A stretch of DNA of 64,000 nucleotides from Alicyclobacillus_A sp963788285 (GCA_963788285.1 CAWBGB010000015.1:62001-126000), one strand, 5' to 3'; shown: positions 52,525 to 61,830, counted from the stretch's first letter. Translations and numbers: made by a program. The notes: a model not told the origin generated them from the sequence alone.

Positions 52525-53816
52525 GCCAAGTATTGCTTGAAGTTGGTTCGCTGATTCAATCTGCAGAAAAGATTTTGACAGTGCCGGCTTACGTGCTGGT
52601 GAAGGATGGCGTCATCGTTGAGGTCGGCGAAGGTCGCTACGGCGGAGTACGAGAGGGATTGACCGTCTACAGGCGTCCCACGGCGGTCGCCATGCCTGGA
52701 TTTGTCAACGCACATGGACACGCCGCCATGACCTTGCTTCGCGGTATCGGTGATGATCTCCCTCTTATGACATGGCTTGAGAAAAAAATGTTTCCCACTG
52801 AGGCTAAATTGACGGAAGAGGCGATTTACTGGGGCACATTGCTCGCTTGCTGGGAAATGATCCAATCCGGAACCACGTGTTTTACTGATATGTACTTTAT
52901 GATGCACAGCGCAGCACGGGCTGTAGAAGAGTCTGGCATGCGGGGTGTACTGTCGTGGGGCATGGTAGGAATGGACCAAACCTCGCGGGAAAATGGCATC
53001 AACAACACGAAATCTTTCGTCCGGCAATGGCACAAACAGGCGTCTGGACGAATCACCACCACCCTCGGTCCTCACGCACCTTATACGTGCCCTGCCGACT
53101 ATCTGACATTGGTCGCCGACCTGTCTGCCGAACTAGACGTCCCGATTCAGATTCACCTTTCAGAGACTCGGGTGGAAGTGGACAACAGTTTGCGAGAACA
53201 CGGCAAGTCACCCATTGCCCATTCCGAAGCGTGCGGGTTGTTTACGCGGCCTGTGCTGGCTGCACACTGTGTCCATGTGTGCGAGGAGGATATTGCCATC
53301 CTCAAAGCACACGATGTCCGCGTAGCACACAATCCACAGAGCAATTTGAAGCTTGGTTCCGGCGTGGCTCCGATTGTGGCCATGAAACAGGCAGGACTTA
53401 CAGTCGGCCTCGGTACGGACGGAGCAGCAAGCAACAACAACCTAGATATGTTTGAAGAACTTCGCCTTACGGCGACGCTGCACAAAGGAATCCATTTGGA
53501 TGCCACCGTCATTTCTGCCGCAGAAGCGTTTGCCATGGCAACTGTCGACAGTGCACGAGCGGTGTTTCTTCCAGAAGGCCACGGGACACTAACGGTCGGT
53601 GCGCGTGCGGATATCACGTTGTTGGATCTGCGTAGCCCGCATTTTCAGCCGACGTATGACCTGCTGTCCAACGTCGTGTATGCAAGCGGGGCCGACGACG
53701 TTACAGACGTGTTTGTCGACGGCCAACCCCTCTTGCTCAACCGAGAACCAGTGACGTTAGACACGGAGCGGATTCGCTTCGAGGTGCGAAGGATTGAAGA
53801 ATTTCTCAAGCGTTAA
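52521..53816 (+). CDS. mtaD: methylthioadenosine/S-adenosylhomocysteine deaminase-like amidohydrolase
   Basis: 431 residues. Metal site: FVNAHGHAAMTLLRG (HxH), QIHLSET, AAHCVH, and LGTDGAASNNNLDM with the catalytic Asp. The N-terminal small beta domain and C-terminal DITLLDLRSPHFQP are typical of the cytosine deaminase-like branch. Its operon partners MtnP and MtnA point to methylthioadenosine or S-adenosylhomocysteine as substrate, with deamination to the inosine form. Some relatives act on other purines, so the symbol is provisional. Confidence 0.85.
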   Translation: MSQVLLEVGSLIQSAEKILTVPAYVLVKDGVIVEVGEGRYGGVREGLTVYRRPTAVAMPGFVNAHGHAAMTLLRGIGDDLPLMTWLEKKMFPTEAKLTEEAIYWGTLLACWEMIQSGTTCFTDMYFMMHSAARAVEESGMRGVLSWGMVGMDQTSRENGINNTKSFVRQWHKQASGRITTTLGPHAPYTCPADYLTLVADLSAELDVPIQIHLSETRVEVDNSLREHGKSPIAHSEACGLFTRPVLAAHCVHVCEEDIAILKAHDVRVAHNPQSNLKLGSGVAPIVAMKQAGLTVGLGTDGAASNNNLDMFEELRLTATLHKGIHLDATVISAAEAFAMATVDSARAVFLPEGHGTLTVGARADITLLDLRSPHFQPTYDLLSNVVYASGADDVTDVFVDGQPLLLNREPVTLDTERIRFEVRRIEEFLKR

Positions 53817-53821
53817 CAGGG

Positions 53822-54013
53822 TTACGCGCGCAACAGGGTATTGCGAAGCTTTGTGACCACGTCTGGGTGTTTGAGGTCGAAGGCGCACTCCCATGCGGAT
53901 AGCCACAGGTCCGTTTCGGCGGCTGTGCGTCGTCGTGTTGTAACAGGTACATCATCTGCTGTAGAAGGTGACACAAGGGAACTCGATTTGGTGCGGACAA
54001 TTCGCCTTGGCAT
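53822..54013 (-). CDS. small hypothetical protein (63 residues)
   Basis: A basic N-terminal half (MPRRIVRTKSSSLVSPS) precedes TRRRTAAETDLWLSAWECAFDLKHPDVVTKLRNTLLRA. No domain is recognised and no membrane segment is seen. The GAGGAGGTG ribosome site 8 nt before the ATG is nearly perfect, which favours a real gene. It ends 6 bases from the convergent mtaD stop and is divergent from surE. Confidence 0.6.
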   Translation of the reverse strand: MPRRIVRTKSSSLVSPSTADDVPVTTRRRTAAETDLWLSAWECAFDLKHPDVVTKLRNTLLRA

Positions 54014-54105
54014 ATGACGTGCACCTCCTCGCGTATTACTCGTAGTATCCGCGTGGAGTGTGCCCCCGTATGTGGGCGGTTTGATGGCAGGAGAGGAGAC
54101 AATAG

Positions 54106-54864
54106 ATGCGAATACTGATCAGCAACGACGACGGCGTGCATGCTCCGGGCATTCGCGCCTTGGTGGAGTCAGTCAAGGATGCAGGGGAACTCGTTGTCGT
54201 CGCTCCCGATAGGCAGCGCAGTGCTTCTAGCCACGGTATTTCTTTGTACCAACGACTATACGTGAACGAAGTGGATTTCGGCATGCAGGGTGTGCAGGCG
54301 TACTCCGTTTCTGGAACCCCTGTAGACTGCGTGAAGTGGGCGATTGCGTCGTTGTCCGACGAGCGGCCATTCGACCTGATGTTGTCCGGTATCAACGAAG
54401 GGCCGAATCTGGCGACGGACGTGCTGTACTCTGGTACGCTGGCGGCGGCTGGGGAAGCGGCGCTGCACCAGGTCCGCGCCATTGCATTCTCCCTCATGGG
54501 CACCCCGTTTTTATACGAGGAAGCGGCTCAAGTGGCCCGACGCATCATCGACGCTCTGAAGGACATTCCGTTCCCAGAAGACACATTTGTCAGCATCAAT
54601 TTCCCGAACCGGGACATCGTAAGGGCACCGTGGCGAATCACGAAACTTGGGGCGCGCAGCTACCGAGACCTTTTCACGCGGCGGACCGACGAGCAAGGAA
54701 CCCCGTATTACCGTTACACCGGTGAAGCGCTGATAGACGCAGGTGGATCAGATACCGACGTGTACGTGGTGGAGCACGGGGGCATTAGCTTGACGCCTCT
54801 TAAGTATCGTTTTACAAATGACGAAATGATTGCTACGCTGAAAACAAAGATTGAGGACAAATAG
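54106..54864 (+). CDS. surE: 5'/3'-nucleotidase SurE
   Basis: 252 residues. LISNDDGVHAPGI has the two metal Asp, APDRQRSASSHGISLYQ the Ser, and LSGINEGPNLATDVLYSGTLAAA the Asn, all in order. It removes phosphate from nucleoside monophosphates, often in stationary phase. AGGAGAGGAG precedes the ATG. The next gene, ypmA, starts 21 bases after its stop. Confidence 0.95.
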   Translation: MRILISNDDGVHAPGIRALVESVKDAGELVVVAPDRQRSASSHGISLYQRLYVNEVDFGMQGVQAYSVSGTPVDCVKWAIASLSDERPFDLMLSGINEGPNLATDVLYSGTLAAAGEAALHQVRAIAFSLMGTPFLYEEAAQVARRIIDALKDIPFPEDTFVSINFPNRDIVRAPWRITKLGARSYRDLFTRRTDEQGTPYYRYTGEALIDAGGSDTDVYVVEHGGISLTPLKYRFTNDEMIATLKTKIEDK

Positions 54865-54885
54865 AAAATTCGCAGGTGAAATCGA

Positions 54886-55062
54886 ATGGACGACAAGTTG
54901 AAGTTATCGGTCATTGGCACTCACGTTTGCACAGCAACGGACGATCTGTATCAGTTGGTCGATTTTCTCAACCGCAACCTGAAGGATAAAGACGTCATAT
55001 TTGGACTTTCCAAGCATCAAGAAGAGGAAGGGAAGATGCTGTTGACCCTGTACCGGGCATAG
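54886..55062 (+). CDS. ypmA: YpmA-like small protein
   Basis: 58 residues: MDDKLKLSVIGTH, then DDLYQLVDFLNRNLKDKDVIFGLS and a closing LLTLYRA. Size, the LYxxVDxLNRxLK stretch, FGL and the terminal YR match B. subtilis YpmA (DUF4264). Function unknown. CAGGTG lies about 8 nt upstream of the ATG. It precedes ypmB by 4 bases, exactly the B. subtilis order after dinG. Confidence 0.75.
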   Translation: MDDKLKLSVIGTHVCTATDDLYQLVDFLNRNLKDKDVIFGLSKHQEEEGKMLLTLYRA

Positions 55063-55066
55063 CACT

Positions 55067-55561
55067 ATGGCTACGTGGAGAGTTTGGTTTTGGAGTATTT
55101 TTGTCGTTGTTGTCATGGCCATGATTGCCTTGGTGTGTGCGGTATGGAACAATCTTTCTAGTGAATGGGATATCGAAGCGAATGCAGCGCAGTTTGCGCT
55201 CAAGCACTCTCCGCTCACTCACATTGACCAGCACGATGTGTTCACCGGTGCGGGTGTTCAAGAGGTCTTTGAAGGCACGGACTCGTTTGGTCGCAAGTGG
55301 TACGCGTTCGTGTATGGATCTCCTTTCGTTGTACATGCAGTGCCGGCTGACAGCGTGATGAGTGAAGATCAGATCATGAAGCGAGCCATTTCGGCACACA
55401 TCCATCCCAATCAGATTCACTTGGGCTATCTCGATGCCACACAGCAGACGCGGCTGCATACTCATGCGCAGGTCGTCTATGAAGTCGGTGGTACAGACGG
55501 CACTGGAACGCTCGTGTACCTCTATTTTGACGCTCGGACTGGGAAGCAATTACCGGCATAA
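55067..55561 (+). CDS. ypmB: YpmB-like membrane-anchored protein
   Basis: 164 residues: an N-terminal membrane anchor (VWFWSIFVVVVMAMIALVCAVW), then an extracytoplasmic PepSY-like part (ANAAQFALKHSPLTHIDQ, KWYAFVYGS, YFDARTGKQL). The DUF5590 N-terminal fold and context identify it as YpmB. PepSY domains often inhibit or shield proteases; function is not established. The aspartate aminotransferase gene that follows ypmB in B. subtilis is absent here. Confidence 0.8.
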   Translation: MATWRVWFWSIFVVVVMAMIALVCAVWNNLSSEWDIEANAAQFALKHSPLTHIDQHDVFTGAGVQEVFEGTDSFGRKWYAFVYGSPFVVHAVPADSVMSEDQIMKRAISAHIHPNQIHLGYLDATQQTRLHTHAQVVYEVGGTDGTGTLVYLYFDARTGKQLPA

Positions 55562-55608
55562 ACACGACACCAAAGGAAATATGTGTTGTCTACATAACTC
55601 AGAGCACA

Positions 55609-55617
55609 TGTTATACT
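55609..55617 (+). promoter_or_regulatory. extended -10 promoter
   Basis: TGTTATACT (TGn extension plus TATACT), 43 bases before the small membrane protein gene. TCTACA 17 bp upstream of TATACT is a partial -35 box. It separates the membrane protein and FtsH-like pair from ypmB. Confidence 0.5.
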
Positions 55618-55660
55618 AGTGCCTGACATCGAGATTGACCTAAAGAGGAGGCGGTGACCG

Positions 55661-56194
55661 TTGACTCGCATTCGCCTCGTTCCAGTGATAGTGATTGCGC
55701 TCATCAGTTTCGTCGTGTTGTCTGGCGGGTGGTGGGCGTATCGACAATACAACGTGGTGAACCCGCTCAAAGACAGTCTGGGGCATATCTCCGGCGTCCA
55801 AAACGTTCAAGTGGATACCGGAAACCCATATGTCATCACCATCAAGTTGGGGCGAGTTTCCGATTTACAGTCGACATACCAAACCATCTTGAAGGCTGTA
55901 AGCAGTGTGCTTGGTGATCCGCTGTCTGTGACTGTCAACATTCAGGACAATCGAAACCAAGTTCTGAATAACGCTTATGAAGCACTGCAACCGATATTGG
56001 CCGAAGGTATAGCCCAAGGCAGTTACACCGAAATGATCTCCAAGGCTCAGCAAACAGCCCAACAATTGCACGTTGATGCAAGAATCACGATGGATGACCA
56101 GAATATCTACCTTCAATTGGAGCAGGGAAGTCACTACCTGTACTATGTAAGACCCTACACTACCCCTGGACAAGGAGGTGGACTTCTTGATTAA
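55661..56194 (+). CDS. hypothetical single-pass membrane protein
   Basis: 177 residues, TTG start after AGGAGGCGGTG. One membrane segment (LVPVIVIALISFVVLSGGWWAY, here shortened in quotation to its core) anchors an external domain of about 145 residues with no Cys and no motif I recognise; it looks like alternating strands and a Gln-rich helix (KAQQTAQQLHV). It overlaps the FtsH-like gene by 8 bases, so it may be a partner or regulator of that protease. Confidence 0.65.
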   Translation: MTRIRLVPVIVIALISFVVLSGGWWAYRQYNVVNPLKDSLGHISGVQNVQVDTGNPYVITIKLGRVSDLQSTYQTILKAVSSVLGDPLSVTVNIQDNRNQVLNNAYEALQPILAEGIAQGSYTEMISKAQQTAQQLHVDARITMDDQNIYLQLEQGSHYLYYVRPYTTPGQGGGLLD

Positions 56195-57719
56195 GGAGTG
56201 GATTGTCGGCGTCGGCGTGGCAGTGTTGATTTTCCTCGCCATTTTGGGGCTCAATGTGCTGCCTATCTTTTTCCTCGTCGGAGTTTCAATAGCGTTGTGG
56301 TACGTGATGGACCGCCGTTCGGCGGCTCCTGTAGCAACCCGGGAGGCACCTGTTCGGCATCAGGTTTCGTTTGACCAGATTGGCGGACAGGAGCATGCAA
56401 AGCGGGAATTGATGGAAGCGCTGGACTTTCTCAAGTACCGAGACAAGATCAAGGCACTCGGCATTCGTCCGCTGAAGGGAATTTTGCTCACCGGACCGCC
56501 GGGAACGGGTAAAACACTGATGGCGAAGGCTGCAGCGACGTACACGGATTCGGTGTTCCTGTCGGCGTCCGGCAGCGAATTTGTGGAGATGTACGTCGGC
56601 GTCGGCGCACAGCGCGTACGCGACCTGTTTCGCCGCGCTCGAGCGCAGGCGAAGAAAGAAAACAAGGACAGCGCCATCATCTTCATTGATGAAATTGACG
56701 TTCTGGGGGCTCGCCGCGGCCAACACAGCCATCAGGAGTACGACCAGACGCTCAATCAGCTGCTGACCGAGATGGATGGCATGTCCACCACACAATCTCC
56801 GCTGGTCCTCGTGATGGCTGCGACCAACCGTCCGGACATGCTGGACTCAGCGCTGCTGCGCCCGGGTCGGTTTGACCGTCAAATCAAGGTTGACCTGCCG
56901 GACAAGGAAGGACGTCTGCATATCCTCAAGATTCAAACGAAAGGCAAGCCCTTGGCGGCCGACGTGGACCTGGAACACATCGCCAAGGAGACGTACGGTT
57001 TCTCCGGTGCGCAGTTGGAATCGCTCGTCAACGAAGCCGCCATCATCGCCCTGCGGAACGACAAGCAAGAGATCTCGCAGGAGATGTTCAGGGATGCCGT
57101 AGACAAGGTGCTGATGGGGGAAAAAACGGGCCGGAAACCAACGGACGAGGAACTACACCGCGTAGCCATTCACGAGGTTGGGCATGCGATTGTCAGCGAA
57201 TTGATGCGTCCCGGCACAGTATCACACATTACCATCGCACCGCGCGGAAACGCGCTCGGATTCGTTCGGCAAATTCCGGAGAGCGACCGCTACCTGTATA
57301 CGCTGGAGCAACTGCAGCAGCAGATCAACGTGGCCTTGGCTGGCTGCCTAGCCGAAGAGCTTCACTATGGCAATCGCAGCACGGGTGCGCAGAACGACTT
57401 TATGCAAGCTTCGTCTCTGGCGCGTACCATGGTCAAGTGCGGGCTGTCGAGGATTGGTATTGTGGACGAAGAGCACCTTCCTGACACGGTACTCGACACG
57501 GAGGTCCGCTACATCCTCAGCGAGCAGGAGAAAGCCACCCGCGAACTGCTGCAGCCGTTCAAGGATGCGATAGCGGAGTTCGCCAAATTCGTGGTGGAAG
57601 AAGAGAGCATTAGCGGGGACGCGTTCCGTGAATGGTTGGAACGTATACAGCAACATCCGGACAATGTCCCGGAACTTCCTGCCGTTGTCAACGATGCTTC
57701 CGCACTTCCGTTCGCGTAA
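56187..57719 (+). CDS. FtsH-like AAA membrane metalloprotease, short form
   Basis: About 510 residues. TTG 56187 lies 9 nt after AGGAGG and is preferred over GTG 56178, which touches it. Two close membrane segments (residues 5-45) leave no room for FtsH's extracytoplasmic domain. AAA core: TGPPGTGKTLMAKAAA, IIFIDEIDVLG, and RPGRFDRQIKVDLPD. Zinc site: HRVAIHEVGHAIVSEL (HExxH) and GAQNDFMQAS with the Asp ligand. It should be an active ATP-dependent protease. The core FtsH is normally encoded elsewhere, so this is probably a paralogue (possibly sporulation-linked, unproven). Confidence 0.85.
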   Translation: MIKEWIVGVGVAVLIFLAILGLNVLPIFFLVGVSIALWYVMDRRSAAPVATREAPVRHQVSFDQIGGQEHAKRELMEALDFLKYRDKIKALGIRPLKGILLTGPPGTGKTLMAKAAATYTDSVFLSASGSEFVEMYVGVGAQRVRDLFRRARAQAKKENKDSAIIFIDEIDVLGARRGQHSHQEYDQTLNQLLTEMDGMSTTQSPLVLVMAATNRPDMLDSALLRPGRFDRQIKVDLPDKEGRLHILKIQTKGKPLAADVDLEHIAKETYGFSGAQLESLVNEAAIIALRNDKQEISQEMFRDAVDKVLMGEKTGRKPTDEELHRVAIHEVGHAIVSELMRPGTVSHITIAPRGNALGFVRQIPESDRYLYTLEQLQQQINVALAGCLAEELHYGNRSTGAQNDFMQASSLARTMVKCGLSRIGIVDEEHLPDTVLDTEVRYILSEQEKATRELLQPFKDAIAEFAKFVVEEESISGDAFREWLERIQQHPDNVPELPAVVNDASALPFA

Positions 57720-57739
57720 TCCATTCGGTTCAGGTGTAG

Positions 57740-57770
57740 ACGCCGATTTCATGGGGAATCGGCGTTTTGT
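57740..57770 (+). terminator. terminator of the FtsH-like gene, intron target site
   Basis: ACGCCGATT, an 8-nt loop and AATCGGCGT followed by TTTGTC, 20 bases after the stop codon. The group IIC intron begins three bases later, exactly as expected for introns that home to terminator stem-loops. Confidence 0.88.
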
Positions 57771-57773
57771 CGT

Positions 57774-59585
57774 GTGCGCCCGGCATGGGCGTTGTCTATA
57801 CGGTGAAAGTCCGGAATGGTGAAGGTAGCAGTAGCCATTAGCTTAAGCCAAAGGTGCCCATCGTGAGATGGGATCTGAAGGAAGGCGGCGGCAAACCTCC
57901 GGCCCAAGGTTCACGAACTCCAATTGAGGCTAGCGACAGCTGGGTAAGTCTGCACACCAAGACAAAGCCCTTGCTACCGAAGGCTGTCGAGAGTAGATGG
58001 AGTGGGTATATGGAGGGAAAGACGACGCTCTTACCCGGGGAGGCCTGCCCGGAACGCCAGCAAAGCTGGTAACCGCCATCGAAAGGTGGCGCTGAACGGA
58101 CAGGAGTCAGCAGAGGTCATAGTACCTGCAAAGGGACGCCAGAGCAGGGAAGGACTGAACATGATTGTGAGGGTTGTTCATGGCAAGTTCGAGAGAGAAG
58201 CATAGACAGCCGAATATCCTGAAAGGGAGCTATCCTCGGGAGGAAGTGGTGATCTACGGGGGACCGAGGAAGCGCCGAGTTTCTCTCCGGTACGACCCAA
58301 CGAACCAACCCGCGAAGCGAATTGTGCGAACCTGATGGAACAGGTAGTAGAGCGTTCGACCCTTCCTGATGGACAACTGGACGCGCATCCGTGACGAACT
58401 CCTTCGTGGAACCTACCAACCGATGCCCGTACGTCGAGTCGAAATCCCGAAACCAGACGGTGGCAAACGGATGTTGGGGATACCAGCGGTGCTTGACCGC
58501 CTGATTCAACAGGCCCTTCTGCAAGTGCTCACACCCATCTTCGACCCAGAATTCTCACCGTACAGCTACGGGTTCCGACCAGGATATAGTGCTCACCAGG
58601 CAGTGAAACAGGCACAAAGCTACATCGCCCAAGGATATCGCTGGGTTGTAGACCTCGACCTTGCTCAATTCTTTGACCGAGTAAACCACGACATGCTGAT
58701 GGCAAGAGTGGCCCGAAAAGTTAAGGACAAACGAGTGTTACGGCTCATTAGGCGATATCTAGAAGCCGGTGTCATGTGCAACGGAGTCTGTGTAACAACA
58801 GACGAGGGTGTTCCGCAAGGCGGACCGCTGAGTCCGCTACTGGCGAACATTATGCTGGATGACCTGGACAAGGAACTTATGCGCCGAGGGCACCGATTCG
58901 CCCGTTATGCAGATGACTGTAATGTCTACGTCCGCAGTCGTCGAGCAGGAGAACGGGTCATGGAGAGTGTGCGAAGATTTGTAGAAGGACGATTAAAGCT
59001 CAGGGTAAATGTGGAAAAGAGTGCGGTAGACCGACCCTGGAAGCGCAAATTTCTGGGTTTCTCATTCACGTGGCACCAACGGCCGAAAATCCGAGTAGCC
59101 CCCAAGTCCCTCAAGCGCTTCAAGGACAAAGTCCGTGAACTAACGAAACGAAGCAGGGGACAATCGATGGCCCAAAGGCTAGAACGGCTCAACGCCTACT
59201 TACGTGGGTGGGGCCGGCTACTACCGCCATGCCGAAACCAGGAGTGTCTTCGCCGAACTTGACGAGTGGATACGCCGACGACTACGGATGTGCCTTCTGA
59301 AACAATGGAAGAAACCTAAAACAAAGAAACGCAATCTTGTAGCACTCGGCATCTCAAACGAATGGGCAGCACTCATAAGCGCTTCCCGAAGAAAAGGGTA
59401 TTGGCGCCTCGCAAATACGCCACAAGTGAACAAAGCCCTTGGAATTGCCTATTGGCGCAACCAAGGACTTGTCAGCTTAGTCGAACGGTACGATTCACTT
59501 CGTTACACAACATGAACCGCCGTATACCGGACGGTACGTACGGTGGTGTGGGAAGACGGGGGTTAGTCACCCCCTCTTACCCGAT
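57774..59585 (+). mobile_element. degenerate group IIC intron
   Basis: The 5' end GTGCGCCCGGCATGGG matches the class C start. Internal ribozyme stretches such as TTACCCGGGGAGG (58032-) and AGTCAGCAGAGGTCATAG (58105-) resemble the Oceanobacillus iheyensis intron. Domain V (59514-59548: GAACCGCCGTATACC, then GTACGTACGGTGGTG) and a domain VI hairpin with CGGGGGTTAG-TCACCCCC precede the 3' end at CCCGAT. Length is about 1.8 kb. Its encoded reverse transcriptase is broken, so it cannot move by itself, though the ribozyme might still splice. Confidence 0.9.
58335..59515 (+). pseudogene. group II intron reverse transcriptase, disrupted
   Basis: The frame starts as MEQVVER at 58335 and jumps to RPFLMDNWTRIRDELL near 58355, so an internal deletion of roughly 100 bp has removed the N-terminal RT0 part and shifted the frame. 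The palm is intact: VEIPKPDGGKRMLGIP, VDLDLAQFFDRVNHD, VPQGGPLSPLLANIML, and FARYADDCNVY with catalytic YADD. A run of four G at 59210-59213 causes a second break; with three G the protein reads LRGWAGYYRHAETRSVF on into the maturase (X) domain, ending at 59515. Confidence 0.88.
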
Positions 59586-59597
59586 TTTCGCCCGCAA

Positions 59598-59627
59598 TTG
59601 GTCAAATGAACCTGCTTTTGCTATAAT
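59598..59627 (+). promoter_or_regulatory. promoter of asnS
   Basis: TTGGTC (59598-59603), an 18-bp spacer and TGC-TATAAT, an extended -10 (59622-59627). It lies 12 bases past the intron end, so the intron is wedged between the upstream terminator and this promoter without breaking either. No T-box leader is present in the 30 bases to the gene. Confidence 0.75.
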
Positions 59628-59660
59628 CCGAAGTATTGACGTTGTCTGGAGGGAAAGAGT

Positions 59661-60956
59661 GTGCACCCAGTTACGACCATCCACCACGTCGGCGACTATG
59701 TTGGACAAACAGTGACACTTCGTGGCTGGCTGTACAACAAGCGCTCGAGTGGGAAGATTCAATTTCTCCAATTGCGCGACGGCACCGGTGTCATCCAGTG
59801 CGTGGTGGTCAAGAATGAAGTTGGTGAAGACATTTTTGAGAAATGTTCCAAACTGACACAAGAAAGTTCTCTCATTGTGCACGGCGTCGTTCGTGAAGAT
59901 GAACGCGCTGTCGGTGGTTATGAAATTACAGTGGTCGACGTGGAACCTGTCGGCGAATCAATTGATTATCCAATTACACTGAAAGAACACGGCGTGGACT
60001 TCCTCTTGGATCATCGCCATTTGTGGATTCGTACGCCGCGACAACGCGCCATTCTGAAGGTACGCGCGGAAGTCATGCGTGCAATGTCTGACTTCCTGGA
60101 CAGCCGGGAGTTTACCCGCGTAGATCCGCCGATTTTGACACCGTCTTCCGCTGAAGGTACGACGGAACTGTTCCACATCAAGTACTTCGACGAAGATGCT
60201 TACCTGACCCAAAGCGGCCAAATGTACATGGAAGCGGCAGCGATGGCACTCGGTAAAGTCTATTCTATGGGTCCTGCCTTCCGCGCTGAAAAATCCAAGA
60301 CGCGCCGGCACTTGATTGAGTTCTGGATGATTGAACCGGAAATGGCGTTCTACACACACGAAGACAATGTGAAGCTGCAGGAAGAGTTCATCAGTTACGT
60401 GGTGCAGCACGTGTTGTCACACTGTGAGTCTGAGTTGAAGACCATCGGACGCGACATTTCCAAGCTCGCCAACGTGAACCCTCCGTTCCCGCGACTGTCC
60501 TATGACGATGCCATCGCCTGGCTGCAGAAACAGGGCCACGATATCCAGTGGGGCGACGATTTTGGGGCACCGCACGAAACAGAACTCGCCGAGCAATTCG
60601 ACCGTCCAGTGTTCATCGAGAAGTACCCCACAAACATCAAGGCGTTCTATATGCAACCGGATCCAGATCGGCCTGAAGTGGTCCTGTGCGCAGATCTACT
60701 CGCACCTGAAGGATACGGTGAAATCATCGGCGGCAGTCAACGCATTCACGACTACGACTTGTTGAAGCAGCGTTTTGAGGAACACAACCTGCCCGAGGAG
60801 TCGTACGGCTGGTACCTCGAACTCCGCAAATACGGCAGCGTGCCTCATTCTGGCTTTGGTATTGGACTGGAACGGACGGTTGCATGGATTTGTGGACTGG
60901 AACACGTTCGGGAAGCGAATCCATTCCCACGCATGTTGTATCGGCTCTATCCATAA
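59661..60956 (+). CDS. asnS: asparagine--tRNA ligase
   Basis: 431 residues, GTG start after GGAGGGAAAG. The OB-fold anticodon domain (TLRGWLYNKRSSGKIQFLQLRDG) is followed by class II motifs: motif 2 as FRAEKSKTRRHLIEFWMIEPEMAF and motif 3 as GFGIGLERTVAWICGL. The residues after motif 2 fit AsnRS, not AspRS. It charges tRNA-Asn. Placed before dnaD as in B. subtilis. Confidence 0.95.
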   Translation: MHPVTTIHHVGDYVGQTVTLRGWLYNKRSSGKIQFLQLRDGTGVIQCVVVKNEVGEDIFEKCSKLTQESSLIVHGVVREDERAVGGYEITVVDVEPVGESIDYPITLKEHGVDFLLDHRHLWIRTPRQRAILKVRAEVMRAMSDFLDSREFTRVDPPILTPSSAEGTTELFHIKYFDEDAYLTQSGQMYMEAAAMALGKVYSMGPAFRAEKSKTRRHLIEFWMIEPEMAFYTHEDNVKLQEEFISYVVQHVLSHCESELKTIGRDISKLANVNPPFPRLSYDDAIAWLQKQGHDIQWGDDFGAPHETELAEQFDRPVFIEKYPTNIKAFYMQPDPDRPEVVLCADLLAPEGYGEIIGGSQRIHDYDLLKQRFEEHNLPEESYGWYLELRKYGSVPHSGFGIGLERTVAWICGLEHVREANPFPRMLYRLYP

Positions 60957-61018
60957 TCCCATACGTCCCAGGGAATCCGTGATATACTGTGGATGACGTT
61001 TGGGAGGGGGCGAGATCT

Positions 61019-61774
61019 GTGAAACCTTCTGAACGGGAATTGGCAAACGCGGATTTTTTGAGTGGGTCGTTTGTCACCATCCCGTATCTCTGGTTGTCAC
61101 GGTACTGCGAGCTAGGGTTAAGTCCTTCGGAGTGCATGGTTCTGTTGCAAATCTTTGCCGCCATCCAGGTAGAAAAACGGGACTTTCTGACCCCCCAGGA
61201 GCTCGGTCAACGGTGCGCAATGACGTCGGCCGAAGCAGCCTCACATATTGAGCGGCTCGTTCACAAAGGGGTGCTGTCCATTGGTGAACGCATGGACGAC
61301 GAAGGAACGCACAGCAATTACTTTGATTTAAAGCCACTCTGGACGCGTTTGCGTGGACGAGACCCACATCATACGCCAGTTCGCGAGTGGCGCAAAGATA
61401 CAGTAACTCTCTTTGAAGAGGAATTTGGACGCCCTCTGTCGGGGATTGAATGTGAGCAGATTCGTCAATGGATGGAACGGGACGGCCATCCGGAGTGGCT
61501 GATTGTGGAGGCACTGCGCGAAGCAGTGTTGGCAAACAAGTACAGCTTCAAGTATATCGACCGAGTTTTGTACGACTGGTACCGAAACCGCGTGCGCACC
61601 AAGGCAGAACTCGAAGCGTACCGCCAGAGTTACCGGGAGCGCAACAAGGCCCGCGACCAGGCAGCCACGACATCTACACCCAACAAGTCTCACACAAATG
61701 CGCAGAAATCTGCGAGCAAGTCGGTACGCGATGAGCGCTATTCCGCGTTTTACCAATTGTTCCCCGACACTTAA
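61019..61774 (+). CDS. dnaD: DNA replication initiation protein DnaD
   Basis: 251 residues from GTG 61019, 8 nt after GGGAGGGGG; the open frame extends 30 bases upstream without a ribosome site. The N-terminal winged helix (LGLSPSECMVLLQIFAAIQ; SAEAASHIERLVHKGVLSIGER) is followed by the helical C-domain (TLFEEEFGRPLSGIECEQIRQW; NKYSFKYIDRVLYDWYRN with the YxxxIxxxL/NW motif). It helps load the helicase with DnaB and DnaI at oriC and restart sites. A terminator follows; nth, the B. subtilis neighbour, is absent. Confidence 0.93.
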   Translation: MKPSERELANADFLSGSFVTIPYLWLSRYCELGLSPSECMVLLQIFAAIQVEKRDFLTPQELGQRCAMTSAEAASHIERLVHKGVLSIGERMDDEGTHSNYFDLKPLWTRLRGRDPHHTPVREWRKDTVTLFEEEFGRPLSGIECEQIRQWMERDGHPEWLIVEALREAVLANKYSFKYIDRVLYDWYRNRVRTKAELEAYRQSYRERNKARDQAATTSTPNKSHTNAQKSASKSVRDERYSAFYQLFPDT

Positions 61775-61830
61775 CTACCCTATCACGGTGAGGCGTTTTC
61801 AAAAATAAATCGCCAATACTGTGAAACCGC

